From: Spirochaetota bacterium
GTDB taxonomy: Bacteria > Spirochaetota > Spirochaetia > Treponematales > Treponemataceae
Assembly (NCBI GenBank): GCA_016285185.1
Contig: JAEEQG010000148.1
Coordinates: 90,992-154,991, forward strand
Reading direction: 5' to 3'
DNA length: 64,000 bases
In this document: one piece after another, positions 1 to 10,057 of the stretch
Layout: each line of letters begins with the position of its first letter
Position numbering within the stretch: the stretch's first letter is position 1
The notes under the pieces: model-generated
Seen by the model: only the letters and a program-made list of their open reading frames with translations
What the model was told of the DNA's origin: nothing
Databases searched by the model: none
Translations under genes and position numbers: made by a program

Positions 1-1
1 T

Positions 2-1723
2 TGGGGTTGTTGTCCATTTCACAATGAAAAGACACCGTCTTTTTCTGTATCACCTGATAAAAAAATATATTATTGTTTTGGTTGTTTAAAAGGTGGGTCA
101 GTAATAAGTTTTTACAAGGAAATTGAAAAAGTATCTTTTTATGATGCTGTTCATGCATTGGCGAAACGTACTGGAATTCAAATTATTTATGATGGAAATG
201 TAAAAGAGAACAAAGAAGAAGAACAACAATACAAGTATAAAAAAGATCTGCTCGAATTATACAAAAAGGTTGCAGGAATGTTTAATTATTTTCTCGTTTC
301 AACAGAAATGGGGAAAAAAGCACTTGACTACATTAAAAACCGAGGAGTAACAGAACAGATAATAAACGAATTTCAGTTAGGTTATTCTCCTTCAGACAGA
401 TATTGGTTAAAAAAATTTCTGCTAGAGAAAAATTATTCTGCAGAATTTCTTGAAAACAGCGGATTGTTTTCTAAGAATTATAATAATGTATCCTTTTTTT
501 CCGACAGGCTAATGTTCCCGATTTGTAATAGGAATGGAGAAGTTATTGCTTTTGGCGGTAGGATTCTTACTGATCAAAAACCAAAATATCTTAATACAGG
601 TGATTTGCCTCAATATAAAAAAGGTGAAACATTATATGCTTTTCATCTTGCTAAAGAAGCAATCCGAAGAACAGAATCAGTCATTTTTTGTGAAGGCTAC
701 ATGGATGTAATTGCATATCATCAAGCAGGAATTTGTCAGGCTGTTGCTCCTTTAGGGACTGCTCTTACAGAAAATCAGGTTTCAACCATAAAACCGCTGG
801 TAAAAACGGTTTATCTCTCATTTGACGGTGATTCTGCAGGTATGAATGCAACATATAAAGCTATACTTCTTTGCAGGAAAGCCGATCTTTCCGTCAAAAT
901 AATTGACATAAATTCCTTTTTTCAGAATTCTTCGCAAAAACCAAAAGATCCTGCTGATATTTTATTAAATTTTGGTGCTCAAACCTTGACAGATATAATA
1001 AATAACAGTATATTTGATTGCGATTTTTTATTGAATAAACTGGCAAAAATGTATCCTGTTGAAACTTCAGAAGGGAAAACCCAAGCAGCACTTGACTTCT
1101 TCCCATATATTGATGCATTGCAGTCAGCAATTCAAAAAGAATCTTGTTTTGAGCTGCTTGCACAGACTTTCGGATTAAATCTGACTGCTGTAAAATCGGA
1201 TTTTGAAAACCGTGATGCAGCTCGAAAAAGAGCAGAAATTGGAGCGAAAAAATCTTTAAACAATATACAAACTCAAGATATTATTAAAAAAAATGCAGAG
1301 CTACGGGCGGTACTTGCAGTAGTTGCGCATATGGATTCTTTTCCTGAAATGCGTTCATTACTTTCTCCCGATGATTTTGAAGAGCCTCTGGCAAAAGAGT
1401 TGTATTTTATTCTTGAAGAGTGTTTCCGTGAAGAAGCTGCAAGCTATGATTCGATTCTTTCAAAATGTGAAGATGAAAGACTGAAAAAACTGGTTACAGA
1501 AACAATCGTTTCAAAGGAATTTGAAATTAATTCTGAAAAAACCATAGAAGACAGTATTAATTTATTAAAAAAAAGAAGTCTTGAAAGAAAGCGAACACGG
1601 TTAATTAACAAAATAAGATTGTGGAAAGGTTCCACATTGGAGGATTTTCAGGAACTGCAAAAAATGCAATCCGAAAAAATCTCAATTGATAATGAACTAG
1701 AGAAGAAGGACACTAAAGAATGA
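2..1723 (+). CDS. dnaG: DNA primase DnaG (5' truncated by the window edge)
   Basis: Primase that makes RNA primers at the replication fork. The frame is open from base 2, so the N-terminus lies outside the window. The first visible residues, [13 protein letters not shown] followed by [11 protein letters not shown], are most of the CHC2 zinc-binding domain. The catalytic core and TOPRIM domain follow, with the Glu motif [12 protein letters not shown] and the Asp motif LSFDGDSAG. The C-terminal part is helical, as expected for a DnaB-interaction region. The stop overlaps the rpoD start (ATGA), giving the usual dnaG-rpoD macromolecular-synthesis pair. An internal ATG-like start at about 158 would remove the zinc finger and is not the real start. 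Confidence 0.97.
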   Translation, partial: WGCCPFHNEKTPSFSVSPDKKIYYCFGCLKGGSVISFYKEIEKVSFYDAVHALAKRTGIQIIYDGNVKENKEEEQQYKYKKDLLELYKKVAGMFNYFLVSTEMGKKALDYIKNRGVTEQIINEFQLGYSPSDRYWLKKFLLEKNYSAEFLENSGLFSKNYNNVSFFSDRLMFPICNRNGEVIAFGGRILTDQKPKYLNTGDLPQYKKGETLYAFHLAKEAIRRTESVIFCEGYMDVIAYHQAGICQAVAPLGTALTENQVSTIKPLVKTVYLSFDGDSAGMNATYKAILLCRKADLSVKIIDINSFFQNSSQKPKDPADILLNFGAQTLTDIINNSIFDCDFLLNKLAKMYPVETSEGKTQAALDFFPYIDALQSAIQKESCFELLAQTFGLNLTAVKSDFENRDAARKRAEIGAKKSLNNIQTQDIIKKNAELRAVLAVVAHMDSFPEMRSLLSPDDFEEPLAKELYFILEECFREEAASYDSILSKCEDERLKKLVTETIVSKEFEINSEKTIEDSINLLKKRSLERKRTRLINKIRLWKGSTLEDFQELQKMQSEKISIDNELEKKDTKE

Positions 1724-3474
1724 GTATGGATCAAAAATTTGCTCCTTTAGTTGAAAAACTTATTGAACACGGCAAGAATAAAAAAGTTATAACCATCGAT
1801 GAAATAAATGAAATGCTTCCACCGGAAATCACAAATTCCGACAATATGGATGAAGTTTTTGCTCTTTTAGAAAAAAATTCAATTCAAATTGCAGAAGTTG
1901 AAGATGACGAGATCCTAAAAGATGATGATGCTGATTTATCGATAACAGATGAAAACTACAAGAAAAAACTTGTAAACAGCGATAAAGATGCTTCAAATGT
2001 TGATGATCCGATTAGATTGTATTTAAAAGATATTGGCAAAGAACATCTTTTAACAGCAGAACAGGAAGTTGAGCTTTCAAAAAAAATGGAAGCTGGAGAA
2101 AACATTATAAAAGATGTAATTCGCAATTCCGGTATGATTATTCCTGAGTTTTATGCAATAGCACAAAAAGCTTTCACAAAAATAGATCCTCATGAATCCG
2201 GCAAGCCAAGAAAAGAAATAAATGAGGAAATGGCAGAAAAAAGACGGCTTAAGACACACTACAGTGAAGCATTAAAACAGATTCTACCCGAAATCAAACA
2301 ATATATTGCATTGAAAAAGCATCTTTTTGAAAAGGATCCGAACAGTAATTTATTTGAAGATGAAACTTTAATGGAATTAAGAAATAAAATTCTTCCTGTT
2401 TTACAGAGTGTGGATATACAGTCAGAAGAAATTGAACATTTTTCGGATAAATTTATAGAGGCAACGAAGAAAATAAAAGAATACCGCCACCGTCAGGAAA
2501 AAAAGGAAAAAGAACTGCGTATTTCAGATTATGCAGAACTGCGTGCACTTGGAAAAAGAGTTGCTCTAAAATCCGAAAGGGCAAAACTTGAAGAAGAACT
2601 TGGCATTCCTTCAGATGATATCCGAGAAATTTATACACAGATTCAAAAGATTGACAGAAAGCTCCGAAGGTTAGAATATGATTTTGAAAATAACATAGAT
2701 GAAATTTTGCAAATGGCAAGAGAGATTCAACGAGGTCGTATAATGATGAAAAGAGCAAAAGATCGCCTGATAAATGCGAATCTTCGTCTTGTTGTTTCAA
2801 TTGCAAAAAAATATACAAACAGGGGGCTGCATTTCTTTGATCTTGTTCAGGAAGGTAATATAGGTCTTATAAAAGCTGTCGAAAAATTTGAATACCGAAA
2901 AGGATACAAATTTTCTACATATGCAACATGGTGGATCCGTCAGGCTATAACACGTTCAATTTCTGATCAAGCAAGAACAATCCGAGTACCAGTCCATATG
3001 ATTGAGCAAATAAATAAAGTGGTTCGTGAATCGCGTCAGCTTATGCAACGTCTTGGAAGAGAACCAACTGATGAAGAGATTGCCGAACAACTAGGTTGGA
3101 ACATTCCGAGAGTTAAGCAGGTTAAAAATGTTGCACGAGAACCGATTTCACTTGAAACACCAATAGGTGAAGAGGAAGATTCAATACTTGGCGATTTTAT
3201 AGAGGACAAAGAAGTTGAAAATCCTGCAACAAAAACTGCTTTTACACTATTACAGGAACAACTTCAGGAAGTTCTAGAAACATTACCATCACGAGAACAA
3301 GAGGTGCTTAAAATGCGTTTTGGTCTTGATGATGGTTATTCTCTAACACTTGAAGAAGTCGGTCTTTACTTTAATGTTACACGAGAACGTATTAGACAGA
3401 TAGAAGCAAAAGCACTTCGAAGACTCCGACACCCCCGTAGAGCAAACGGGCTTAGAGAATATCTGGATAATTAA
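1720..3474 (+). CDS. rpoD: RNA polymerase primary sigma factor RpoD (sigma-70)
   Basis: Housekeeping sigma factor, 584 residues. An acidic N-terminal region 1.1 is followed by region 1.2 ([20 protein letters not shown]), a non-conserved insert rich in Lys/Glu, region 2 ([20 protein letters not shown] and the -10-reading [17 protein letters not shown]), region 3 ([14 protein letters not shown]) and region 4 with the -35 helix ([20 protein letters not shown]). The ATG lies inside the dnaG stop (ATGA), so translation is probably coupled. Its regions 2 and 4 are canonical, in keeping with the TTGACA/TATAAT-like promoters predicted elsewhere in the window. Confidence 0.98.
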   Translation: MSMDQKFAPLVEKLIEHGKNKKVITIDEINEMLPPEITNSDNMDEVFALLEKNSIQIAEVEDDEILKDDDADLSITDENYKKKLVNSDKDASNVDDPIRLYLKDIGKEHLLTAEQEVELSKKMEAGENIIKDVIRNSGMIIPEFYAIAQKAFTKIDPHESGKPRKEINEEMAEKRRLKTHYSEALKQILPEIKQYIALKKHLFEKDPNSNLFEDETLMELRNKILPVLQSVDIQSEEIEHFSDKFIEATKKIKEYRHRQEKKEKELRISDYAELRALGKRVALKSERAKLEEELGIPSDDIREIYTQIQKIDRKLRRLEYDFENNIDEILQMAREIQRGRIMMKRAKDRLINANLRLVVSIAKKYTNRGLHFFDLVQEGNIGLIKAVEKFEYRKGYKFSTYATWWIRQAITRSISDQARTIRVPVHMIEQINKVVRESRQLMQRLGREPTDEEIAEQLGWNIPRVKQVKNVAREPISLETPIGEEEDSILGDFIEDKEVENPATKTAFTLLQEQLQEVLETLPSREQEVLKMRFGLDDGYSLTLEEVGLYFNVTRERIRQIEAKALRRLRHPRRANGLREYLDN

Positions 3475-3484
3475 TATCGTTGAC

Positions 3485-3514
3485 TAGACAATTTGAGCAT
3501 AAATTTTGTATATT
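3485..3514 (+). promoter_or_regulatory. Candidate sigma-70 promoter for the zinc-ribbon gene
   Basis: TAGACA (3485-3490) and TATATT (3509-3514) are 18 bp apart in the 67-bp gap after rpoD. A start near 3521 would leave a leader of about 20 nt carrying the GAGAGG Shine-Dalgarno sequence before the ATG at 3542. This would give the downstream genes a promoter separate from dnaG-rpoD. It is a prediction by eye only. Confidence 0.45.
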
Positions 3515-3541
3515 AAATCTACTTAATAGAGAGGTTTTATT

Positions 3542-4414
3542 ATGGAGATGACTGAAATATTTGATAAACTAAAAGAACTTCAGGAAATTCTTAAATCTAA
3601 ATATGAAATTGAGAAGGAAATTGTAGACGCTCCAAAACAATTAACTTCTCAAGAAGAATTATTAGCCCGTCTTCAGACAGAATTTATTGAAAAAAATGAA
3701 AAATATGAAGAAAAACGTACAAGAATCCTTGCTTTGAAAACTGAGCTTGCTGAAACGGAATCAAAAAGAGAAAATAGCGAAAAAGCTATGGATAATATAA
3801 CTACTCACCGCGAATATGAAATTCTTGAAAAAGAAATCAAAGATGCAACAGATGCAGAACAGAGATTACGGAAGGACCTCCAAAAAGAAGAAAAAGACTT
3901 TGCAGATTTAGATGAAAACCTTAAACATGATGAGCAATTTATCGAACAGCAAAAAAACGAGCTCCAGACACGCAAGGAACAGATGGAACAGGAAATTAAT
4001 TCTTATCGCCAACAACTTGATGATTTAAAGAATCAGGAAGATAAGATTACACCTGGTATAGATCCCGAAACAATTTTCAAATTTGAAAGGATTATAAAAA
4101 GTAAACATCTTGGTATAGTTTCTGTTAAAGGTAATGTCTGTGATGGTTGCCATATGATTCTACCAGCACAATTTGCCAATGATGTTCATGCTGGCGAAAA
4201 AATAATGTTTTGTCCATACTGTAGTCGTATTCTTGTATATGAACCGAATGAAAACGGTGAAAGTGAATTCTTTAGAATGGAAGACACCGGAAGTCTGATT
4301 GATGATGATGATGAATCATCTTTTGATTCATCAGATGATGGTTTTGGCGGTAATGATTATGATGATGAGGACAATGGACGCCATACGAGGGATGATTATA
4401 ACGATTTTGAGTAG
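3542..4414 (+). CDS. Coiled-coil protein with C-terminal C4 zinc ribbon (zf-RING_7 family)
   Basis: 290 residues. Residues about 5-170 are an almost continuous heptad-rich Glu/Lys coiled coil. A zinc ribbon follows, CDGCHMILP and then FCPYCSRIL, giving two CxxC pairs, after which comes a very acidic tail of Asp and Ser repeats. This architecture matches the widespread C4-type zinc-ribbon family often found near rpoD or RNase P in bacteria. Its molecular role is not established; a nucleic-acid or RNA-polymerase-associated role is only inferred from the family. GAGAGG lies 7 nt before the ATG. The rnpB RNA begins 8 nt after the stop. Confidence 0.85.
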   Translation: MEMTEIFDKLKELQEILKSKYEIEKEIVDAPKQLTSQEELLARLQTEFIEKNEKYEEKRTRILALKTELAETESKRENSEKAMDNITTHREYEILEKEIKDATDAEQRLRKDLQKEEKDFADLDENLKHDEQFIEQQKNELQTRKEQMEQEINSYRQQLDDLKNQEDKITPGIDPETIFKFERIIKSKHLGIVSVKGNVCDGCHMILPAQFANDVHAGEKIMFCPYCSRILVYEPNENGESEFFRMEDTGSLIDDDDESSFDSSDDGFGGNDYDDEDNGRHTRDDYNDFE

Positions 4415-4422
4415 TAATTAAT

Positions 4423-4784
4423 GCAGAAGAGATTCGGTCGCTGATATTTTTTTTATCAGAGGAAAGTCCGGGCTCCTTCGGAAAAGATGCCAGTTAATAA
4501 CTGGGAATTAAAGCAGAAATGTTTTGATTACAGACAGCGCAACAGAAAGTATACAGCCATTAAAAATGGTTATGGTGAAATGGTGGAGTAAGAGCCCACC
4601 TTATAAGTGGTAACACTTATTGAACGGCAAGCCTCATCTGGAGCAAAGTTAAATTATAACTATATATGTTCCGATATAAAGTTATGGGTAAACTGCTGGA
4701 GACAAAGTGTAAATTTTGTCCAAGATAGATGACCGGATGAGAACTTTGTTCTCATGACAGAACTCGGCTTATTGTCTCTTCTGC
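4423..4784 (+). ncRNA. rnpB: RNase P RNA (bacterial type A)
   Basis: Catalytic RNA of RNase P, which matures tRNA 5' ends. The P1 helix is visible as GCAGAAGAGA at the 5' end pairing with TCTCTTCTGC at the 3' end. The conserved first half of P4 with its flanks (GAGGAAAGTCCGGGCTCC, 4459-4476), the internal CAGCGCAACAGAAAG block, the GGTAAGAGCCCACC block and the 3' P4 partner ACAGAA (4757-4762) are all present in the expected order. The length of about 362 nt fits type A. It lies between two protein genes of the same orientation, so it may be co-transcribed and processed. Confidence 0.96.
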
Positions 4785-4791
4785 TTTTTTT
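4775..4791 (+). terminator. T-run after the rnpB P1 helix
   Basis: The 3' strand of P1 (4775-4784) is followed directly by seven T residues (4785-4791). This is the arrangement expected if P1 doubles as the terminator stem, although P1 is a long-range helix. Some readthrough into the TPR gene 12 nt downstream seems likely. Confidence 0.4.
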
Positions 4792-4802
4792 GGATTTAAT
4801 TT

Positions 4803-5771
4803 ATGAAAAAAAGACGTTATGATAGTTATTCAATGGTGATAACCGGTGAAAGAAAGAAAAAACTCATTAAGAACTTTATAATAATTACTGTTTTTATTTT
4901 AGTTTTCTTTGTTATCGGTATATTGCTACGTTATTATTTCTTAAAAAGAGAATCCAATCGTTCAATGTCAATTGAAAAATTGCAAGAATACTGGAGTCTT
5001 CAGCAATATGAAGATGTTTATGATTTGTCAGACAAATTGATTGAACAAAAACCCATGTTTTCTGCTGCCAGAATGTATCACGGTTATGCTGCTTATTATC
5101 TTGCAATAGAACAAACTGAAATTTCAAAAGCATTAAATTATATTGATGAATGTATAAATTCTCTTAGAATAGTTCTCCTAAATAATAAAAAAAAGGCAGA
5201 ATCACAAATTAATTATATTCTTGCAAAAGCATACTTCCAAAAAAATGTATTTTCGTCTTATAATTATTATGCAAATTTAGTAATACGGTATTTTGAGACA
5301 GCACAAAAAAATGGCTTTTTTGCACCTGATATACCGGAGTTTTTAGGGCAGGCATATTCTCAACTCGGAATGGCAGAGGAAAGCATTGCTGCTTTTACAG
5401 AAGCACTTTCCATAAGAGAATCTGAATCACTTTTAAAAGCTATCGGTGAACAATATTATTTGATAGGTGATTATTCAAACGCAAAACCATATATGGTTAG
5501 AATAATACAAAACAGCAAAGATGATGTTCTTGTACAAGAAAGCCGTAATTTACTTGGAAAGATATATATTGATGAGAATAATTTTACTGAAGCTAAAAAA
5601 GAATTCGAACAGATTTTGCAGAAAAATGAAAATTATGCTGACGCATATTATGGTCTTGGTATAATATATGAAAAACAGGGTGATATGATAAAAGCCCGCT
5701 CTGAATGGCGAAAAGCTCTAAGAGTGCAATCAACTCATTCTGGTGCAATACAAAAACTGAGTAATAATTAG
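4803..5771 (+). CDS. Membrane-anchored TPR-repeat protein
   Basis: 322 residues. A basic N-terminus and one transmembrane helix (about residues 20-45, IIITVFILVFFVIGILLRYY) precede tetratricopeptide repeats that are clearest from residue 180 onwards (YADAYYGLGIIYEKQGDMIKA). TPR domains bind proteins, and this one should face the periplasm or sit at the membrane. It lies directly before mreB with a 12-nt gap, so a scaffold role in cell-wall elongation is a reasonable guess from context, not proven. I cannot assign a specific family beyond TPR. Confidence 0.8.
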   Translation: MKKRRYDSYSMVITGERKKKLIKNFIIITVFILVFFVIGILLRYYFLKRESNRSMSIEKLQEYWSLQQYEDVYDLSDKLIEQKPMFSAARMYHGYAAYYLAIEQTEISKALNYIDECINSLRIVLLNNKKKAESQINYILAKAYFQKNVFSSYNYYANLVIRYFETAQKNGFFAPDIPEFLGQAYSQLGMAEESIAAFTEALSIRESESLLKAIGEQYYLIGDYSNAKPYMVRIIQNSKDDVLVQESRNLLGKIYIDENNFTEAKKEFEQILQKNENYADAYYGLGIIYEKQGDMIKARSEWRKALRVQSTHSGAIQKLSNN

Positions 5772-5783
5772 GGGGACTTTTTA

Positions 5784-6818
5784 ATGGGTTTATTTGATGG
5801 TTTTACAGCCGATATTGGTGTTGATTTAGGTACATGTAATACACTTATTTACGTAAAAGGGAAGGGTATTGTTATAAATGAACCTTCTGTTGTTGCTGTT
5901 GAACGAGGTACAAAAACAGTTGTTGCTGTTGGTGAAAATGCAAAAAGAATGCTTTGGAAAACACCAGACAATATAACTGCTATACGACCTTTAAAAGATG
6001 GTGTTATAGCCGATATGGATACAACAGAAAAAATGATAAAATTCTTTATTTCAAAAATAATCCCCAGACATAGAATTTTTAAACCCAACATGAAAATTGG
6101 AATACCATCCTGTATTACAGAAGTTGAACGTCGAGCTGTAATAGAATCAGCTCTTAAAGCAGGTGCAAGAAATGTACAAGTTATTCAGGAATCATTAGCA
6201 GCTGCAATTGGTGCAAAAATTCCAATTAATGAACCCGCTGGACACATGGTTTGCGATATTGGAGGCGGTACAACTGAGGTATCTGTTATTTCTTTAAGCG
6301 GTATGGTAGTTTCAAATGCTATCCGGGTAGGTGGCGATAAATTTGATGAAGCGATAATACGATACATTCAAGATACTCACAATCTTATTATTGGACCACA
6401 GATGGCTGAAAGAATTAAAATTGAAATAGGAAGTGCTGTCCCTGAAAAAATTATGGAAAAAATGGAGATAAAAGGTACCGACAAAACAACAGGTTTACCA
6501 CGAAGGCTCCCTATTGATGCAACTGATGTTCGCCAGGCAATGAATGAACCCATAAATCAGATTGTAAGTGAAATTAAGCGCACTCTTGGCGAAACTCCAC
6601 CTGAACTTTCTGCAGACATTATGGAAAGAGGTATTGTTATGACTGGAGGAGGTTCTCTACTAAGAGATTTTCCTAAACTTATATCAAAAGAAACCGGTGT
6701 TCCTGTTATTCTTGCAGAAGATCCATTGTCATGTGTTGCCATCGGTGCTGGATTATCTTTTGAACTTGACAGAGACACCTCAGCAGATAGAAGTATATAT
6801 GACAGCCTAAACAGTTAA
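5784..6818 (+). CDS. mreB: Rod-shape actin homologue MreB
   Basis: Cytoskeletal ATPase that guides peptidoglycan elongation beneath the inner membrane. The 344-residue length is normal. The actin-fold motifs are clear: phosphate-1 DLGTCNTLIYVKGKG, phosphate-2 CDIGGGTTEVSVIS and the adenosine motif MTGGGSLLRDFPKLI. A GGGGG Shine-Dalgarno sequence is 10 nt before the ATG. It is first in the mreBCD-pbp2-rodA elongasome operon. Confidence 0.98.
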   Translation: MGLFDGFTADIGVDLGTCNTLIYVKGKGIVINEPSVVAVERGTKTVVAVGENAKRMLWKTPDNITAIRPLKDGVIADMDTTEKMIKFFISKIIPRHRIFKPNMKIGIPSCITEVERRAVIESALKAGARNVQVIQESLAAAIGAKIPINEPAGHMVCDIGGGTTEVSVISLSGMVVSNAIRVGGDKFDEAIIRYIQDTHNLIIGPQMAERIKIEIGSAVPEKIMEKMEIKGTDKTTGLPRRLPIDATDVRQAMNEPINQIVSEIKRTLGETPPELSADIMERGIVMTGGGSLLRDFPKLISKETGVPVILAEDPLSCVAIGAGLSFELDRDTSADRSIYDSLNS

Positions 6819-6824
6819 ACTTTT

Positions 6825-7679
6825 ATGAAAAATCAAATAATAACCGTTTGGTTAAAATTGCCCGTTTTTCTCCTCATTTTTTTCATATTAGTATCAGGTG
6901 TTATTCTCGGGTTATCAACAGGTGGATTCATAATTGATTTTAAGCAAGTTGGTTTTTCAGCGATTTCTTCTGTTCAACAAGGAGTTCATGCTGTAACTTC
7001 TACTGTATCAGGTACATTTTCTGCTTTGCATGATTTGAAAGAGTTGCAAAAAGAATATGAAATCTTAACTGAAAAGCTTAAAGATTATGAGTATCTTCAA
7101 CGTAACAATGCTGAAATCCGACAGGAAAACAACCGTCTGCGAGAACAGCTCGGTCTTTCAGAATCTTTAAATACAAAAAATTATCCTGCCTACATAATTG
7201 CACGTGATCCAAACTCCACATATTCTTCTATAACAATTAATAAAGGAACTAGAGCAGGCATTAAAAAAAATATGCCTGTAATTGCTATTCAACATGGGAT
7301 TGTTGGACTTGTTGGCAAAGTTATAGAAGTAGGACTTAATACAAGTAAAATAATGCCTGTTTATGATTATCATTCTAATGTTTCTGCATGTATTCAAAAA
7401 ACAAGAGATATAGGTCTTATTTCGGGTAATGGAACAGAAGAACAAAAATTATCTTTAAAATATATAAAAAAGCAAATATTTGATGAACTTCAGTATGGTG
7501 ATATTGTTGTCACATCAGGTGAAAACGGTAATTATCCAAAAGAAATAATGATTGGCAGTATAAGCAATATTGAATTTCTTGATTATGATTCTTCCCTTGA
7601 TATAGAAATTGTACCAGTCATCGATTTTGCAAGATTGGAATCGGTAATAGTAATGGATATGAAGGAATTAAATGATTAA
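6825..7679 (+). CDS. mreC: Rod-shape-determining protein MreC
   Basis: 284 residues with a short cytoplasmic N-terminus, one transmembrane helix (about residues 10-35), a coiled coil (about 70-110) and the periplasmic beta-rich MreC domain (from about 120, including the GIVGLVGKV segment). MreC links MreB to PBP2 in the periplasm. The gene starts 6 nt after mreB without an obvious Shine-Dalgarno sequence and overlaps mreD by 8 nt, so translational coupling is likely. Confidence 0.95.
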   Translation: MKNQIITVWLKLPVFLLIFFILVSGVILGLSTGGFIIDFKQVGFSAISSVQQGVHAVTSTVSGTFSALHDLKELQKEYEILTEKLKDYEYLQRNNAEIRQENNRLREQLGLSESLNTKNYPAYIIARDPNSTYSSITINKGTRAGIKKNMPVIAIQHGIVGLVGKVIEVGLNTSKIMPVYDYHSNVSACIQKTRDIGLISGNGTEEQKLSLKYIKKQIFDELQYGDIVVTSGENGNYPKEIMIGSISNIEFLDYDSSLDIEIVPVIDFARLESVIVMDMKELND

Positions 7680-8193
7680 GTCTACTTTATGGTCACTATT
7701 GTTTTCATTTTGTTTTCTTATAATTGAAACTGCAATATTGTCAAATATCGTTTTTCTACCTGTTGTTCCGGATTTAGTTCTATTGTGTCTAATATATATT
7801 TCGTTTTATAACGGATGTTCTGCCGGAGAAATCCATGGATTTTTCACTGGTTTTCTTGTTGATTTCCTTTCAGCTGCTCCTTTAGGTTTGAATTCTTTAC
7901 TTAGAACTATAATTGGATTTTTAACCGGTCTTTTACGAAATATGTTCAATATTGACAAAATATTTTTCCCTGCAATTCTTGGAGTCGTTGGAACTTTCCT
8001 TAAAGCATTACTTCTGTTAATTTTATCTTTCTTCTTCGGTGATTCTGTATTACCATACAGACTTACAGAATCTTATTTTTGGATTGAATTGTGTATGAAT
8101 ACAGTTCTTTCTCCACTGATGTTTGCTTTTTTGAATCTTTTTTCAAACCTGTTGTTGTTTTCACAGGAGTCTCCGACCTATGTACAGCAATAG
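7672..8193 (+). CDS. mreD: Rod-shape-determining membrane protein MreD
   Basis: 173 residues, almost entirely hydrophobic with about five transmembrane segments. MreD is poorly conserved in sequence, so the call rests on its size, its topology, the GFFTGFLVDFLSAAPLGLNS segment typical of MreD, and its place between mreC and pbp2. It overlaps mreC by 8 nt and the PBP2 gene by 14 nt. Confidence 0.92.
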   Translation: MIKSTLWSLLFSFCFLIIETAILSNIVFLPVVPDLVLLCLIYISFYNGCSAGEIHGFFTGFLVDFLSAAPLGLNSLLRTIIGFLTGLLRNMFNIDKIFFPAILGVVGTFLKALLLLILSFFFGDSVLPYRLTESYFWIELCMNTVLSPLMFAFLNLFSNLLLFSQESPTYVQQ

Positions 8194-10057
8194 TTTTTAT
8201 AACAACCAAAATGATGAAACTCATGATAAGCAGCGAAAAGTATTTTTTTTAGCTTTAATTATTTTTATCATAATGGTTATATATATATTGCGTCTATTTT
8301 CTATGCAGATTTTTGCCGGATCAGAATATCGCAACCAATCGGTAAAAATATCACGGAAAACTAGAATCATTCCCGCAGAGCGTGGAGAGATATATGACCG
8401 TAATTCTTTTCCTCTTGTTTCAAATACTGAGTCTTTTGCAATTGATATAACCCCCGGAGAGATACCTCCTGAAAAATTTGACAGTGTTATTTCGAGACTA
8501 GCAAATTATCTTGAAATACCAAAACAAACCATTGACGAAAAATTACCTAAAAATATCAGAAAATCTTATACTACAATCGAGATAAAATCCAATATCCCAT
8601 TTTCTACCGTCTCGCAAATAGCAGAAAATTCTTATGATTTACCAGGAGTTACTTGGAGATCAAAACCGATACGTAATTATAACATTACAGGTTCAATGTC
8701 TCATATTCTAGGCTATGTAGGAAATATTACAAAAGATGAACTAAAACTTCTCTATAACAAGGGTTATTCAAATACAAGTATAATCGGAAAAGATGGTATT
8801 GAAAAACAATATGATAGTTTATTACAAGGTGTTTCAGGTTCAGAGACAAGAATTGTCGATGCAAAGGGAAGATATATGAATGAAGAACCTGAGATTCAGG
8901 AACCAGAAAAAGGAAAGAACTTAGTTTTAACTATTGATTTTTCAATTCAGGAACTTGCCGAGAAAGCACTTGGAGAACGAAATGGTTCTGCAATTGTTCT
9001 AAAACCATCAACTGGTGAAATACTTGCAATGGTATCTTATCCTTATTATGACCTTAATATTTTCACAAATTCTGATACTTTAGGCAGTGAATACAAAAAA
9101 CTGACGGAAGATCCAAAAAAACCTCTTTTGAATCGTGCTATAAATGCAACATATCCACCAGCCTCAACATTTAAAGTTATTATGTCAACAGCCGCTTATG
9201 CTGAAAATATAATACCGCCTACTAAAAAAATTGAATGTAAAGGCGAACTTGATTATGGTGATAGAATCTGGCACTGCCATATCGGTAAGCCTGGACATGG
9301 ATATCTGGATTTACAAAATGCACTTGCTCAATCTTGTAATATTTTTTATTGGACCCTTGGTCGCGATTATCTACATGAAGATACAATTTCATCTTATGCA
9401 AGACAGTTTGGATATGGACAACCACTTGGAATTGATTTACAAACTTCTACTTCTTCATCAGGATATGTTCCTGATCCGATTATTCACGAAAGACGTCATA
9501 GAAGAAAATGGGTAGGAGGTGATACGATGAATATGTCAATCGGACAAAGTGATACGCTCGTTACGCCTCTACATGTTGCCGATATGATGGCTATGGTTGT
9601 GAACAAAGGTACAATTTACAAACCACATATTTTAAAACAAATAAGAAATACAGAATCTGTAACTGATATTCAAAGAGAAATTCTTTGGCAGATGGATATA
9701 CCCAATTCTGTATGGGAACAAGTTCAAACAGATTTACGTTATACTATTACAAATGGAACAGCACAATTTCCTCTTAGGAATAAGATAGTACAAATTGCCG
9801 GAAAAACAGGAACTGCAGAAATGGGTTTTTCAGACAGATGGCATTCATGGTTTGTTGCTTATGCTCCTTTTGACGCATCTGCTGAAGATGCCATAGTAGT
9901 TGTTGTTTCTGTAGAAGCTACTAATATCTGGGAATGGTGGGCTCCTTATGCTTCTAACATAATTTTTCAAGGATACTTTGCAAAACAAACTTATGAAGAA
10001 GCCGTTGACGCATTGGGATTTAAATATCTTATGAAACCAACAGGAAGACAAGAATGA
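8180..10057 (+). CDS. mrdA: Penicillin-binding protein 2 (class B transpeptidase)
   Basis: Transpeptidase of the elongasome that cross-links new peptidoglycan. The 625-residue protein has one N-terminal transmembrane helix (about 22-42), a PBP dimerisation domain with the RGEIYDRN motif, and a C-terminal transpeptidase domain. All three active-site motifs are present: SxxK at Ser329 (STFK), SxN at Ser385 (SCN) and KTG at Lys542. It overlaps mreD upstream and rodA downstream by 4 nt (ATGA), matching the PBP2-RodA partner arrangement. Confidence 0.97.
   Translation: MYSNSFYNNQNDETHDKQRKVFFLALIIFIIMVIYILRLFSMQIFAGSEYRNQSVKISRKTRIIPAERGEIYDRNSFPLVSNTESFAIDITPGEIPPEKFDSVISRLANYLEIPKQTIDEKLPKNIRKSYTTIEIKSNIPFSTVSQIAENSYDLPGVTWRSKPIRNYNITGSMSHILGYVGNITKDELKLLYNKGYSNTSIIGKDGIEKQYDSLLQGVSGSETRIVDAKGRYMNEEPEIQEPEKGKNLVLTIDFSIQELAEKALGERNGSAIVLKPSTGEILAMVSYPYYDLNIFTNSDTLGSEYKKLTEDPKKPLLNRAINATYPPASTFKVIMSTAAYAENIIPPTKKIECKGELDYGDRIWHCHIGKPGHGYLDLQNALAQSCNIFYWTLGRDYLHEDTISSYARQFGYGQPLGIDLQTSTSSSGYVPDPIIHERRHRRKWVGGDTMNMSIGQSDTLVTPLHVADMMAMVVNKGTIYKPHILKQIRNTESVTDIQREILWQMDIPNSVWEQVQTDLRYTITNGTAQFPLRNKIVQIAGKTGTAEMGFSDRWHSWFVAYAPFDASAEDAIVVVVSVEATNIWEWWAPYASNIIFQGYFAKQTYEEAVDALGFKYLMKPTGRQE

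Noticed and set aside
3480..3514. TTGACT at 3480 as the -35 box for the zinc-ribbon gene
   Set aside because: It would be 23 bp from TATATT; TAGACA at 3485 with an 18-bp spacer fits better.
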